A DNA stretch of 64,000 nucleotides from Gracilaria gracilis. Lineage: Eukaryota; Rhodophyta; Florideophyceae; Gracilariales; Gracilariaceae. The translations under genes were made by a program, and so were the position numbers. The notes beneath the pieces were generated by a model. The model saw nothing but the letters and a program-made list of their open reading frames with translations, made no database searches and had not been told where the DNA came from. Within the stretch, counting starts at the first letter, position 1, and each line of letters begins with the position of its first letter. The stretch spans positions 62,001 to 126,000 of the forward strand of contig JARGSG010000217.1 in NCBI GenBank assembly GCA_030374805.1, given 5' to 3'. Shown piece by piece: positions 21,277-31,747 of the stretch.

Positions 21277-23559
21277 CTACACCTCATCTTCATCGAGAAT
21301 GACCTCTTCATCCTCTGACAACCCAGCCGCGTCAAAACCATCAACGTGCTGGAAAGGTTCCACTTGCATGGGGCCGTTGCCAAAAGGGCTCTTGGCCTGA
21401 GCCTCAAACTGAACGCGGTGTTTTCGCTCATCATCATGACCAGTTTGAGGCGTCGTTTTGTTGCCCGTTTTATGCGAGAAAGTCGGCAACACATGAATAT
21501 CATTCGGCACGTGTCCGTTGTATATAATCTTGAGTTCTTCTAGAAGAGTCTCGTACCGGTAGCAAAGTCGAATTGATGGAACATTTGTCTTTGAGATGTC
21601 ATTTCCTGCTTGGCCGCTGAGATACCAAGTGGACCCCAACCAGTTCGCCTTGACGCACGGTTCAAATCCAGATTGCAATACAGAATTTCGCGCTAGCTCA
21701 CATAAATCGGTATTTGACAGCTTCCACACCTGCGCCGCAACTGAATACTCCTCCATGAGCGGTTCGCGCGTGAATGCAAACTGCAGCGGATCATCGGTGG
21801 ACAGCGTTACGTTGAGACCGCGTTTGAAGAAGGACGGCAATGGGTTCTTGGTAATTTCGCAAAACAGAGCGTTATTGCTCAACGGACTCATCGCCACTCC
21901 GATCTGCGTGAGGTAGAACAAATACTGTAACACCGGACTCTTTTTGAGATTGAGGCCGTGATTGATGCCATGCGCCAGAAGAAATGATGTGGCAAGATGA
22001 TCAATGTCGCCAGCCTCACCCGCGTGTGGACGATATGTGAAGGTGTTGAGGCCCTTGGACTCTCGCAGTTGATTCAACACAGCAAGGTTGCTATAAATGA
22101 AGAACGAATAGTAGCTATACGGTGGATTTTCCTTGCTATTCCATGTTTGCGGAGGTCCACACTTTCTGAGATCCACTCGTGGCTGTGGCTGACTCTCGTC
22201 ATCCACAGAATCGAATCCGACAATCTGCTGCAAAAGGCTTGCGACTTTGGGGTGCGAGGTTGGGTCCACAGTAGCTTCAAAAAGGGGGTTGAAGATGTTG
22301 TTCAACATGTCCTGGAAGGAGTTTAGCCTTCCCATCTCCTTGTAGATGTTGTATAGACGTGGAATTTGGATGAGCCAACGCACATTGGGACTGAATATCT
22401 TGTGATCTTGGAACCAGTCGGCAAGTTTATCCCACTCTTTGATATCCCTACCGTAAATGCTAATGCGGTACTCGCTGTTCTGGTACTTTGTGCTGCGCAG
22501 ATCGGAAAAGACCTGCTTTGTGAGTTCTGCCATATACTTGCCCTTGATGTAATTGTCGGTCTTCATGAAGATCTCACGCAATCTGGACTGTCCAAAAGGG
22601 TTGTACTTGAGGTTGAAGCGGTCGAATCTATGGAAGGTGGAGTTATCGGCATGCACATCAAGCGTATCAACGCTGAGTTCGTGAGGTTCAAGGTTGAGTG
22701 AGTTGAAGACCTGCGTAAGGGTCAAAGGCTCGCCGTCAGGGTGGTCACGGTTGGCAAGCACCTTCTCATCGCCGTGGCTCTTGACCTTGCGCTTGATAAA
22801 GGTGAGAAAGTGCTTTTGGTTGGCCATGGAGGAGTGATGAACGTGAACATCGACCTTGCTGACGTTGTAAAAGTCACGGTGCGGGACGGCAATCTGCGCC
22901 AATCGCTCCTGGTTGTCGTTGAGCAAAATGTACATGTTGAAGCGCTCCTGCAAGAAGACGAGGCGGCGGTGACAAAATGAGCGCGTGTCCGGGTCGTTCA
23001 TGATGGCGGACAACATGACCAGGTCGTTTGCAAAGCGCGCCAGCGTGGTACCCTCCACGAGCGCGGTGTGTTTGTGCAGCGCATCGGCATCAGCATACAC
23101 GCTAACAACGCCAGCATGCCAGCGAAACAGGTGGGCCGTAGGCGGGGAAGGCGGGGGGGCAAACGGGTCATAAGGCGGGTCGACCAGCACGGAGTGCGAC
23201 TGCGACGGCGACGGCGAAGGCGGCGCACATGACTGAAAGGCGCGCCACTCGGGCACGGTGCGGCGGTAGAGCCAGCGCTCACGCAGCGCGACGGCGGCGC
23301 ACAGCTTGGAGGCGGCCACGCGCTCCGGCGGCGAGCGCGCGGCCGGCGCAATGCTGAGACGGCGGTAGTGCGTGGGCGACTGCGGCGCAAGGCGCTTGAA
23401 GTTGGCGGCGGCGGAGCGCATGGACGAGCGACGGTGGTCCAGAGTGGCCGTGGCCAGCGTGTCTTCATCGGCCGTGGGCGTGCCGATTGTGGCCGACGCG
23501 CCGTGCTCGCGCTGCTCCGCGCCGAGCGGCGCCGAATTTGGGCGCGCCGCTTGCATCAT
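21277..23559 (-). CDS. AMP deaminase
   Basis: 760 residues from ATG 23559 (a second in-frame ATG is next to it), single exon. It hydrolyses AMP to IMP plus ammonia in the purine nucleotide cycle. The N-terminal 200 residues are Ala/Pro/Arg-rich and unconserved. The catalytic domain begins with KVDVHVHHSSMANQKHFLTF at about residue 235, whose His pair binds zinc. LLAHGINHGLNLKKSP follows, and then TLSTDDPLQFAFTREPLMEE at about residue 583, the family signature that completes the metal site and base recognition. The plant counterpart is FAC1. The gene is GC-rich at its 5' end and shares a 247-bp divergent promoter with the phosphatase gene. Confidence 0.95.
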   Translation of the reverse strand: MMQAARPNSAPLGAEQREHGASATIGTPTADEDTLATATLDHRRSSMRSAAANFKRLAPQSPTHYRRLSIAPAARSPPERVAASKLCAAVALRERWLYRRTVPEWRAFQSCAPPSPSPSQSHSVLVDPPYDPFAPPPSPPTAHLFRWHAGVVSVYADADALHKHTALVEGTTLARFANDLVMLSAIMNDPDTRSFCHRRLVFLQERFNMYILLNDNQERLAQIAVPHRDFYNVSKVDVHVHHSSMANQKHFLTFIKRKVKSHGDEKVLANRDHPDGEPLTLTQVFNSLNLEPHELSVDTLDVHADNSTFHRFDRFNLKYNPFGQSRLREIFMKTDNYIKGKYMAELTKQVFSDLRSTKYQNSEYRISIYGRDIKEWDKLADWFQDHKIFSPNVRWLIQIPRLYNIYKEMGRLNSFQDMLNNIFNPLFEATVDPTSHPKVASLLQQIVGFDSVDDESQPQPRVDLRKCGPPQTWNSKENPPYSYYSFFIYSNLAVLNQLRESKGLNTFTYRPHAGEAGDIDHLATSFLLAHGINHGLNLKKSPVLQYLFYLTQIGVAMSPLSNNALFCEITKNPLPSFFKRGLNVTLSTDDPLQFAFTREPLMEEYSVAAQVWKLSNTDLCELARNSVLQSGFEPCVKANWLGSTWYLSGQAGNDISKTNVPSIRLCYRYETLLEELKIIYNGHVPNDIHVLPTFSHKTGNKTTPQTGHDDERKHRVQFEAQAKSPFGNGPMQVEPFQHVDGFDAAGLSEDEEVILDEDEV

Positions 23560-23806
23560 GCAGCAACAGCAGCAGCACTACTCAACAACTTTACCTTTTG
23601 GTAGTGGAAGCTGTGCACAGCCGGGCGAGCGCGGCCTTATACCGCCGTGCGACGGCAAGCGGCGCATGCTGCGCATCGCGCTGTGCTCAACACGTGCCGT
23701 GTTGTATTTACCGAAGGTATATATACAGTACAAGGGTATAACACAAAACGCAGCGCGGCGCCAGACGGCACACGCTGCTGCCGCCACCCGTCGCAGCGCC
23801 GACACG
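23560..23806. promoter_or_regulatory. Short divergent promoter, AMP deaminase / HAD phosphatase
   Basis: 247 bp between two ATGs. It holds a TATA-like TATATATA at 23718-23725 about 80 bp before the plus-strand ATG, with CAAGGGTA at 23731-23738 just after it. A CAG-rich run lies next to the AMP deaminase start. The TATA role is inference from position. Confidence 0.5.
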
Positions 23807-24637
23807 ATGGCGGCGGCGGCAGCGGCAGCGGCAGCGGCAGCGGCAGCGGCAGCGGCAGCGGCGGCGAAGGCGACGGCGACGACGACGGCGACGACGACGT
23901 CGCAGCTGTTCGTGTTCGACTTTGACCACACGTTGGTGCCAGTGAACAGCGACCTACAGCCGGCGCAGCAGCTGGCGCCCGACCTGCTATCGTCGCACCT
24001 ACACAGCGGCGTAGCGCGGCAGCGCGCCGGCGGCTGGACGGCGCTCATGGACGACGTGCTACGCGAGCTGCACGCGCGGCAGCACTCGTCGCGGCACATT
24101 GTGCGCAGCGTGGAGCAGCGCGTGCTGGTGCCAAGCGCCACGCGCGCCATGCTACACGCGCTGTTTGCGTCGGCGCACGCGCGCTGCGCGCTGCTGTCCG
24201 ACGCCAACGAGCTGTTCATCGGCGCGTCGCTGCGCGCAAGCGACGTGTCGGCGGCGGGCTTCGACTACGGCGTGCACACCAACGGCGCGTACGTGCAGCG
24301 CGACGACCGCGTGCGCGTGCGGCCGTACGCCACCGCGCCGCACGGCTGCGCGCGCTGCCCGCCAAACCTGTGCAAGGGGCGCGTGCTGTGCGCGTTGATG
24401 GAGCGGGTGGCGGCGGCGGCGGCGGTGGTGGTGGTGGTGTATGTGGGCGATGGCGCTAACGATTACTGCGCCGCGCTGCGCGTGGGTCGCGATGGGTACG
24501 TGCTGCCGCGCAGCGGCTTTGCGCTGCATCGGCTCATTCTGCGCCACGGCGACGTGCGCGCTACCGTGCGCGCGTGGCAGACGCCCGAGCAGCTGCAGCG
24601 TATTGTGCAGCACATTTTGGACTCTGCATCAAAGTGA
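23807..24637 (+). CDS. PHOSPHO-type HAD phosphatase (phosphocholine/pyridoxal-5'-phosphate phosphatase-like)
   Basis: 276 residues from ATG 23807. Residues 2-20 are a pure Ala run encoded by GCGGCA-type repeats. The HAD motif I is VFDFDHTLVP at about residues 35-44 (nucleophile and acid Asp). The family-specific CPPNLCKG lies at about residue 183, and YVGDGANDYC, the metal-binding motif IV, at about residue 213. These are the marks of Put_Phosphatase (PF06888), which includes PHOSPHO1, PHOSPHO2 and plant relatives that act on phosphoethanolamine, phosphocholine, PLP or thiamine monophosphate. The exact substrate cannot be told. Its stop is 88 bp from the MON2 stop on the opposite strand. Confidence 0.85.
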   Translation: MAAAAAAAAAAAAAAAAAAAKATATTTATTTSQLFVFDFDHTLVPVNSDLQPAQQLAPDLLSSHLHSGVARQRAGGWTALMDDVLRELHARQHSSRHIVRSVEQRVLVPSATRAMLHALFASAHARCALLSDANELFIGASLRASDVSAAGFDYGVHTNGAYVQRDDRVRVRPYATAPHGCARCPPNLCKGRVLCALMERVAAAAAVVVVVYVGDGANDYCAALRVGRDGYVLPRSGFALHRLILRHGDVRATVRAWQTPEQLQRIVQHILDSASK

Positions 24638-24725
24638 TGCCACCCAAGTGACGTCATGACTCATGAAGATGCAGTCAGTAAAGTCTAAAAGTAACGTTCT
24701 ACCAACGGTAACGCTACCCTTGTAG

Positions 24726-27700
24726 TTAAACTCTGAGAGTCACTTGCGCCGTGCCAAACGCCGCAGCTCCCTTGTTCAAGTCTGCCTGATGCAAAACCGG
24801 AGCACACTCGTCAAGCAACTCCTTCGCCAGCCACCGCACCGCCTCATCGCCGCTGTCAACGCACTCGCACAGCAGAGCGTATAAGCACGTCAAATGCTGC
24901 GCCCACCGTTCAGTGCGTGTCATCCTTCTTAGCTGCTGCAACAAAAACACCGCTTCGGCCCTGCGTCCCGCGGGCAGCGGGCACTTGCCGGCGCGATGCC
25001 CATCCGCATTATACTGTCCAAGCACTCTACCGCACGTTGCAACCACACATTTCGCGCATTCCTCTTTGATTTCAGCATGCGTCTTGTTCTCCTCCGTTCC
25101 ATCCGCCAGCTGGAACAGTTTCTTTTGACATCCTCTCACCAACCGTCGTCGCCCACGTGCCTGCCCTTCTTCCGCACCCCTAGCTACAATTCGAACCAAC
25201 CTCTGCTTGGTTGCCCGTGACGTGTTCGAACCCATACGGCTCAACCCGTCCTTCACACATTCCACCAGTCGCATATCATTCTCTTCCCGCCTCTCAATTT
25301 CACCACCGCTGTACGTCTTCTCCACACCTCCTTTTCGCTCCTTGAACAACATGTCCGTCACTAATTTGCCAAATTCTTGCCATATCTCGTCGCTCATGTC
25401 CGCCCCACCCTCTTCACATCCCCGTTTCATCGCAATGATCACAACCTCTGTCGCCTGTATCCACAGCGGTTCGCTACTCTGCTCACCACCCTTTTCCTTC
25501 CTGTTGTTATCCGCTCCCGCACCATGCCTGCTGCTGCTGCTGCTGCTGCTGCCAACCATCATCTTCCCCAACACGCGAAGAACATTCGCAGTCTGCGACG
25601 CCTTCACAGCAGCGGGCGTTTCATCGCTTTGGTACATTCGTGACAACAGCTGTAGAATACGAGTGCTCAGCGCATCACGGCTACCGCCACAAATGTCCTC
25701 CCGCCACACAATCTCAAGCATACCTTCGATCAGCGCGCTCCAACTCGCCTCGTCATTGCCAAAAGACACTTCCTCCAGACCTTGCAGCGTGACATCTTGT
25801 ACTTTAGAAACGCCCTCCGCTCCACCCGCATTTCTCGCTGCTTCGTTATTAGTTTCTCTTCCCAAAGATAGCACCATGAGCACCTCTACAAGCACGCGCG
25901 AACTGCTCGGCGTGAACTTGTCAGCCAATCGCTTTCGTGCGCTGATCAGCCCTTCGGACAGTATCCAAAGTGCTCGTTCATCCACAACCTCCAACTTCTT
26001 CTCAGCAAGCTTTGGGCTGTTGTCGCTTCTCAGCAGTTGACGACCGCCAGTAGCTTCGCTGAGAGCGCACCAAACAGCCTCCCACAAGCTCACCGTACCA
26101 ACTCTCTTCGTCTCCTCGGGGTCTTCGGCTGGTAAACGCGATTCATCACCTCCCGTTGTCCCCACAAAAGACGGGATCCAAAAGCTCGACGAAGAGGGCT
26201 TTGGTACGGACGACGAGCGTTCTATCGCGGCTGTGCGCAGTTCTGGTGCGGAACTTGACGGGCGCTCCACAACCAGACCGGCCGCATTCAGTAGTTCCAA
26301 CAGAGCGGAAACGCCAGCCACCGCAACTTCGCCGTCGCGACTGGCCGCCGCCACGCCAGCGGCGCGCAGCATTTTTCGCCACAAGCCGCCCGTTCCTCCA
26401 TCGGTGAGCATCATGAACAGCGGCCGATTATTCTCATCCTTCAGCACGGAGAGACGCGGCATAGCAGTTCGTAGCAACTTTGCCACGCCCGCAAGCGCGA
26501 GCACACGCGTTTCATTCCACTGTTTGCGAGGGGTGTCTCGACTGTGATGCAACAGCAGCTGCACATCGCTACGGCTCTTGGCGAGCGCCGGCGGCGCCTC
26601 CTCACTCGAAGCCGCGCTGCCGCCCTGCATGACTTCTTCGAGCAACGGCAACAGCGCCTTTTCAACGCAGCCGTTCCAGGCAACGGCAGAAAGGCGCGAG
26701 CTATGCGCGGAAAGAGCGCCGGTAAGCGTCTTCACAGCGCAGTTTCGAATTTCTGGCCGATCATCCATGCTCACCTGCTTCAACACTTGAAACAGAGCCA
26801 CCCACAAGTCATCGTCCTTTCCTACTTCACCCACTTTGGCGATAAAGTCTGCGGTCCTCCACATGAGGCCGATGGATGTCAGTGCCACATTCACGTCATG
26901 TACTTGGCTGCTGCACAGTCCCAACAAATCCAACCAATCTGGAAAGGAGCTCTTCGTAATCGATGACAGAAAGTCGTCAGCGATGAACTGGACCAACTTG
27001 AACCCATCGGACACTGTGTCTGGAGAGGCTTGAAAGTTGGACGGTGTGCCGTTTGCACGCTGTGACTCCTCTCCGTTGGTTTTGCTTTGAAGATCTGCCC
27101 TTCGCTGCCCCTTTGTGCCAGTGGCAATACTTGGTATTTGTAGGATAATACGCCACGCAGCGTCTCCTTTTAGGTGTTCGCCGTGCGTCTCCAGAATGGT
27201 GTACAGCGAAGCGAGCGTTCCAGAATGAACATCGGCATGCGGCGACGACAATAAATCCAAGAACGGGCGCACGATTCGCTCATGTTCAATAGGGATACGG
27301 CATTCCTCGTGCAACGCGCCACACGCAATTCTGGTCAGCGACGCCAAAGCGAACGCTCGCAGCGCCTGCGACGCGGAGTGCGCGCAGATGGACGTGAGGT
27401 GCCCCGTCAAAAGCTGCCACAGAGCGGAAGGCACAGCAGCGTCGCGCGAGTGCGGGCGTCTCAACGCGCTGAGAATGGCAATCTCCGCGCCGACGACACC
27501 AAACAGTCGCACAGAGCCAGCCGCATCCGCGCCCAATCTGGCAGGATCGTCGCCGTTTCGCTTCTTGGCCAGCTGCGCGACGGCTTGCCTGGAGCAGCGC
27601 ACCAAGGCCGAAATGAGGTCGTGGCACGAATCCCACGGTAGTTGCGAGGCAGAAGTCATGAGCGCGCGAATGTTATCGTGCAGCCCCTTTGCGCTGGCCG

Positions 27701-28521
27701 CAAAGGCCTTTGTGTCTCGGTCGGAGCTGCTGCTGGCCGACGCGCTCTGGTTGAGCGCGTCCAGCTGCTCGAGCGCGTCGATGACGGGCACCCACGCGCG
27801 GCGCAGGGTGGTGCTGCATTGCGCCGTGACGGCGAACAGCGCCTTGTACAAGTGGCGCAGCTGCTCGGCGGCGACGGAAAGCTCGTTGGCAGCCGGTTTG
27901 TAGCGCGCACTCTGCGCGCACGCCGAGCACAATGTGTCGATGGCCTTTTCGCGCAGCTGGTCAAAGTTGCACGCATCGCTGACAACGGCCACCCTGGCAA
28001 TGGACTGCACGATGGCGGCAAAGGCGGCCATTTGGGCCTTGAGCTCGGACGCAGGCAGCTCGGCAAGGCGAGGCGGAGTAGCGTTGCGGCGCACGAGGGT
28101 GGCAAGCACGTCGATGATGGCGGAGGTGTGCTGTGTGGGCATGAGCACGGCGGCGACGTCGAGCAGGTGGTTTTGCACGGCGAGTTCGGCGGCTTTGACA
28201 ACGTCAATGTGCAGCGCGACGGCGATGGACAGCACGAACTCGGGGGTGTTGGCGATGAGGTTGGCGAACGGTTTCATGGTGGCGGCGATGGGCGGCGCCG
28301 GCAACAGCGCGACGGCGCGCATGTCGGCCAGCGAGAGGTTGTGCTCGACGGTGGAAATGAGCGCCGAGACGCAGTTGGCGCCCGCAGGCTGCGCCAGGTC
28401 GAAGGCGCGCACAAACGGGATGAGCGGGCTAGGCTGATTGGGGGTGGGGCGAAAGATGCAACGCAACGCCTCTATGGCATAGATGGCGCACCACGAGTCG
28501 GGGCGGTTGCGCTGCAGCTGG

Positions 28522-28554
<33 letters not shown>

Positions 28555-29735
28555 GACGGCGGCGGCGACGACGACGGCGGCGGCGACGACGCATCGGGCG
28601 CGGAAAGGCGCGCCATGTTGGTGAGGGCATGGCACAGAGTCTCGACGTCGGGCTGCAGTTGACGCCAATAGTTGCGCAGCAGGGTGACGACAAGGCTGAG
28701 CAAGGACTTGAAGACGCGCTGTTCGGAGGCGGTATGCAGCAGTTTGTGCACGGCGGGGCACAGTCGCGCCAACACGAGCTCCGAAAAGACGGGCTGCGCG
28801 GCGAAGAGCGAGATGTTGGTGGCCAGCGTGTCGTCGATGACCTCCAGCGCGAGCGTGAGGTCGAGCGGCTGCGGCAGGCTGGCGGCGGCGGTGGCGGCGT
28901 CGGCGCACAGCCACTCGCAGCGCTCGGCCGACACGGCGTGGCACAGGTCCAGGAAGAGGTTGAAGGCGGCGGTGGCCTCAGGCGGAAAGGCGGCCAGCGG
29001 GATGAAGTGACCCTCGGGCGCGTGTCTCTCGACGGCGGTGCGCACAGTAGCGTCCGCAGCGGCGGCAAACAGATCGGAAGACGCCTGTCGAAAGGCGGCG
29101 TTGGCAGTATGCTCGATGATGCCGCGGTGCGCCGGCTGCGCCGGCAGCGCGCGCACGGAGCGCAGCTGGAACAGCAGCGAGAAAGCGGCGGCGAGCAGAG
29201 GTTCATCCAGCGCGCGCGTGTAGTCGCGCACGGTGAGCAGACTAAGCACGCTCTGCAGCACCTTGAGCGAGACGGCGTCATCAAAGCACGGCTCGACGAG
29301 GCGGCGCAGCGCGGCGAGCACGGGCGGCAGCGAGCGCGACGTGAGCGCGCGGTGCGTGATGAGGCGGTGCAAGCAGGTGGCGGCGCGCAGCGACAGCTTG
29401 AGCTGCAGCGCGGCGGCGGCGGCGCGCGCGGGCGGCAGCGACGACGCGCCGTCCGGCGGCTGGCACGCCGCGCAGAACACGGCGGCTGCGCGGTCAGCCG
29501 CGGCCGCGGCGCGCGTCGCGTCGCCGTCCGCCTCCTTTAGCAGCAGGATCACGCGCTCTGCCGCGTGCTTCACGGCGGGCTGCCGCCGTCGCGCGTCCGC
29601 GCTCAGCGCGCGTAGGTCCGCCTCCAGCGCGCGCAGGAACGCCGGCGGCAGCCGCGGCGCTGCGGCGGCGGAGGAGGCGGCGGCGGCCGCGGCGGCGGCC
29701 ACGGCATCGGCGTCGGCGGCGGACGGCTGCTGCAT
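24726..29735 (-). CDS. MON2: MON2 homologue (Golgi/endosome trafficking scaffold)
   Basis: 1669 residues from ATG 29735, all in one exon, close to the usual MON2 length. MON2 is a large helical-repeat protein related to BIG/Sec7 factors but lacking Sec7. It works with Dopey and a flippase in endosome-to-Golgi traffic. The N-terminal DCB domain is clear: ALEADLRALSADARRRQPAV followed by KHAAERVILLLKE and ITHRALTSRSLPPVL. Central and C-terminal blocks match too: NVALTSIGLMWRTADF, DDRPEIRNCAVKTL and LLLHHSRDTPRKQWNET (about residue 1065). A poly-Gln run of ten is encoded at 28524-28553. An upstream open stretch to 29963 lacks conservation. GC falls steadily from the 5' to the 3' end. Confidence 0.92.
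28524..28553. repeat. (CTG)10 microsatellite encoding poly-Gln in MON2
   Basis: Ten uninterrupted CTG units on the plus strand read as CAG/Gln on the coding strand. The tract lies in a Ser/Pro-rich insertion of MON2. Confidence 0.95.
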
Positions 29736-30214
29736 GGCTGCAGCGGGTGGTGGCAACAGCGGAGCGGAGCGGAGCGGAGCGGGCGGCGCGCCGACGTGGA
29801 CGAAAGAAGCGCGCGCACACGCGCTGCACGCGGGCGGCGACGCGCGCGTCGGCGGCATCGCCAAGTGCTGCGCGTGTGCAATGCACACGCAGCACGCGCG
29901 GCCAAAAATAGCGGCGCGACGTCGCGCGTTTTGGGCGCGGGGGGGGGGGCGCGCGGGCGCCACCAGAAGATTCGCCGTGAATCACAGCGCGTCTTGTTCG
30001 CGCCGCCACACACACACACACACACAGCCGCCGCCACGCGCTGCGCGCGCGCACTCGAGACCGGCCCCGCCATCGCGCGCCGCGCCGCCGCCGCTGCCCG
30101 CGCCGCGCCCGTCGCGCCCGTCGCGCCCGCTGCTTTTGAGGCGCGCGCTGCGCGCTTGCTCGCCCGCGTGCTCTCGTTGTTCGCGCTCCGCGTGCTCTGC
30201 TTGCCTACCTTCAC
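29736..30214. promoter_or_regulatory. Divergent GC-rich promoter, MON2 / Ala-rich protein
   Basis: 479 bp with GGAGC-type pentamer repeats at about 29760-29782, a G9 run near 29941-29949 and a (CA)10 tract at 30007-30026. The open frames on both strands are composition artefacts. Confidence 0.55.
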
Positions 30215-31361
30215 ATGACTCCCTCGTCGCCGCGCGCTTCGCCGCCGCGCTCGCCGTCGCCGCGCTCGTCGTCGTCGTCGTCGACGTCGTCGTCGCCACC
30301 GCCCCCGTCGCCGCCGCCTTCGCCGCCCATCTCGTTCGTCTCGCTCTCGTCGTCCACCGCCTCCGAGCGCAGCGCGTCGCTCGCCGCGACCGGCGCGCCG
30401 CTAGCCGCTGCGCGGCGGCGCGCTCTCTACCACGAGTACAAGTCGCTCCGCACGCACGCGCTATCGCAATCGCCGGCCCCGGCGGCGGCGGCGGCGAGCG
30501 CCTCGCGCAAGCGCGTCGGCGCCGCCGCCGGCGCCGGTGGTGGTGGTGGCGGCGGCGGGGCGGGGAGCGACGCGCAGCTGCTGCGGTTGCAGCAGCTGCT
30601 GACGCAGCTGTACCCGTCGCCGCCGTCGCTGCGCCCCGCGCTACGCGCGCTGCACGCGGCGCGTGAGCGGCTACGACTGCTTCGCGCCGCGCTGCGCGAC
30701 CAGCTTCGCGCCGTGCGCAAGCTGGACGACGCCGCCAACCTACTGCTGCTGGTGTCGGAGCACGTGGCGCTGCTCATCTCGTGCCACCGCGCGCCGTCGC
30801 CGCCGCTGCCGCCCGCCTGTTCCGCGCGCCGCGCGTCATGTCTGTCGCGCTGCGAGCGTGACGCGCCCGCCGCCGATTCCGCCGCGCCCGCCGCGGCCAC
30901 GCCCACCATCCCGCGCGGCTACAAGGCGCGCTACCTGCGCCGCTGCAGCGTGCTGGCCGCCGAGGCGCTGGCGGCCGCCGTGGACCTCAGCAGCTACCTG
31001 GCGCGGCTGCTGGACGCGCGCGGGCAGCACCTGTTGGTGCCGCAGATTCACGCGCTGTGTCGGCCCTGTCTCAGCATTGTGGACCTGCCCTGCGGCTTTA
31101 CGCTCATCTTCCGCACAGAGCTGCTGCGCAAGATGGCGCTGGACGCCGCCGCCATGCGCGACGTCGCGCTGCAGTGGCGCCGCAAGCAGTGGCTCTTCTG
31201 CCTCAAGCTGCGCCGCAACCTGGCCGCCTGCCGCCGCGCCGTGCAGCGCACCATGCTGCACGTGCTGCAGATGAGGGCCGCCCTGGCCGAGCACGAGTTT
31301 GTCTCCCACGTGCGCGCCCCCGCCCCCGCCTCATCTCCCCCTTCGTCGCCTCCGCCCCCGC

Positions 31362-31392
<31 letters not shown>

Positions 31393-31417
31393 ACGCGCGG
31401 AGCAACTTCGCGTGTAG
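30215..31417 (+). CDS. Ala/Arg-rich protein, function uncertain (weak NEPRO-like pattern)
   Basis: 400 residues from ATG 30215. The first 70 residues are Ser/Pro-rich. A helical segment ALYHEYKSLRTHALS is followed by two Leu-rich helical blocks: ALHAARERLRLLRAALRDQL, and after a disordered stretch EALAAAVDLSSYLARLLDA with LVPQIHALCRPCLSIVDL. It ends in a Pro-rich tail. The order of a basic short helix, a Leu-rich helix and a 'whole-subunit' helical block recalls the DUF4477/NEPRO nucleolar family (RNase MRP related), but no motif clinches it. Extreme GC content biases the residues to Ala, Arg and Leu, which weakens any similarity. I regard the gene as real and the function as open. Confidence 0.55.
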
Positions 31418-31747
31418 AACATGTGATGATAAACAACGGCTAACTACCTAAGAAAGGTAAACAACGTTACCTTCATCAAGGTATCTACTCGTTTGCTCTT
31501 GCTGCCGTCGCCAATGCGCGTGCCAAAAATAGCCGCGCGCTCCCCACGCCCCCGCACACGTGTCCACCGTGCGCCCCAATTGCATGCCGCGTCCGCCTGT
31601 CCTGACACCCTGCGCGGCGCCGCACACCTCCCCACCGCCACCGCCACCCGCGCCCAACGCAAAGATACCTTCCCCCCCCTCCCTCCGCCTCCCCTTCCCC
31701 CTTCCGCCCCCCGCCAGCGCGCCGCGCAGTCGCCCGCCCGCCACCAC
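31418..31747. promoter_or_regulatory. 330-bp spacer upstream of the antiporter gene
   Basis: The spacer contains AAGGTAAACAACGTTACCTT (31454-31473), an imperfect palindrome. C-rich tracts lie closer to the antiporter start. No gene is seen. Confidence 0.45.

Noticed and set aside
27642-29540. 632-codon plus-strand open frame
   Set aside because: Antisense to MON2 in very GC-rich DNA; composition is Arg/Gly/Gln-biased with no domain, whereas the minus strand matches MON2 throughout.
24726-29735. Alternative identity as BIG/Sec7 ARF-GEF or THADA
   Set aside because: No Sec7 domain is present, and blocks such as HHSRDTPRKQWNET are specific to MON2.
29233-30666. 477-codon plus-strand open frame
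   Set aside because: Starts antisense to MON2 and runs through the divergent promoter; pure composition artefact.
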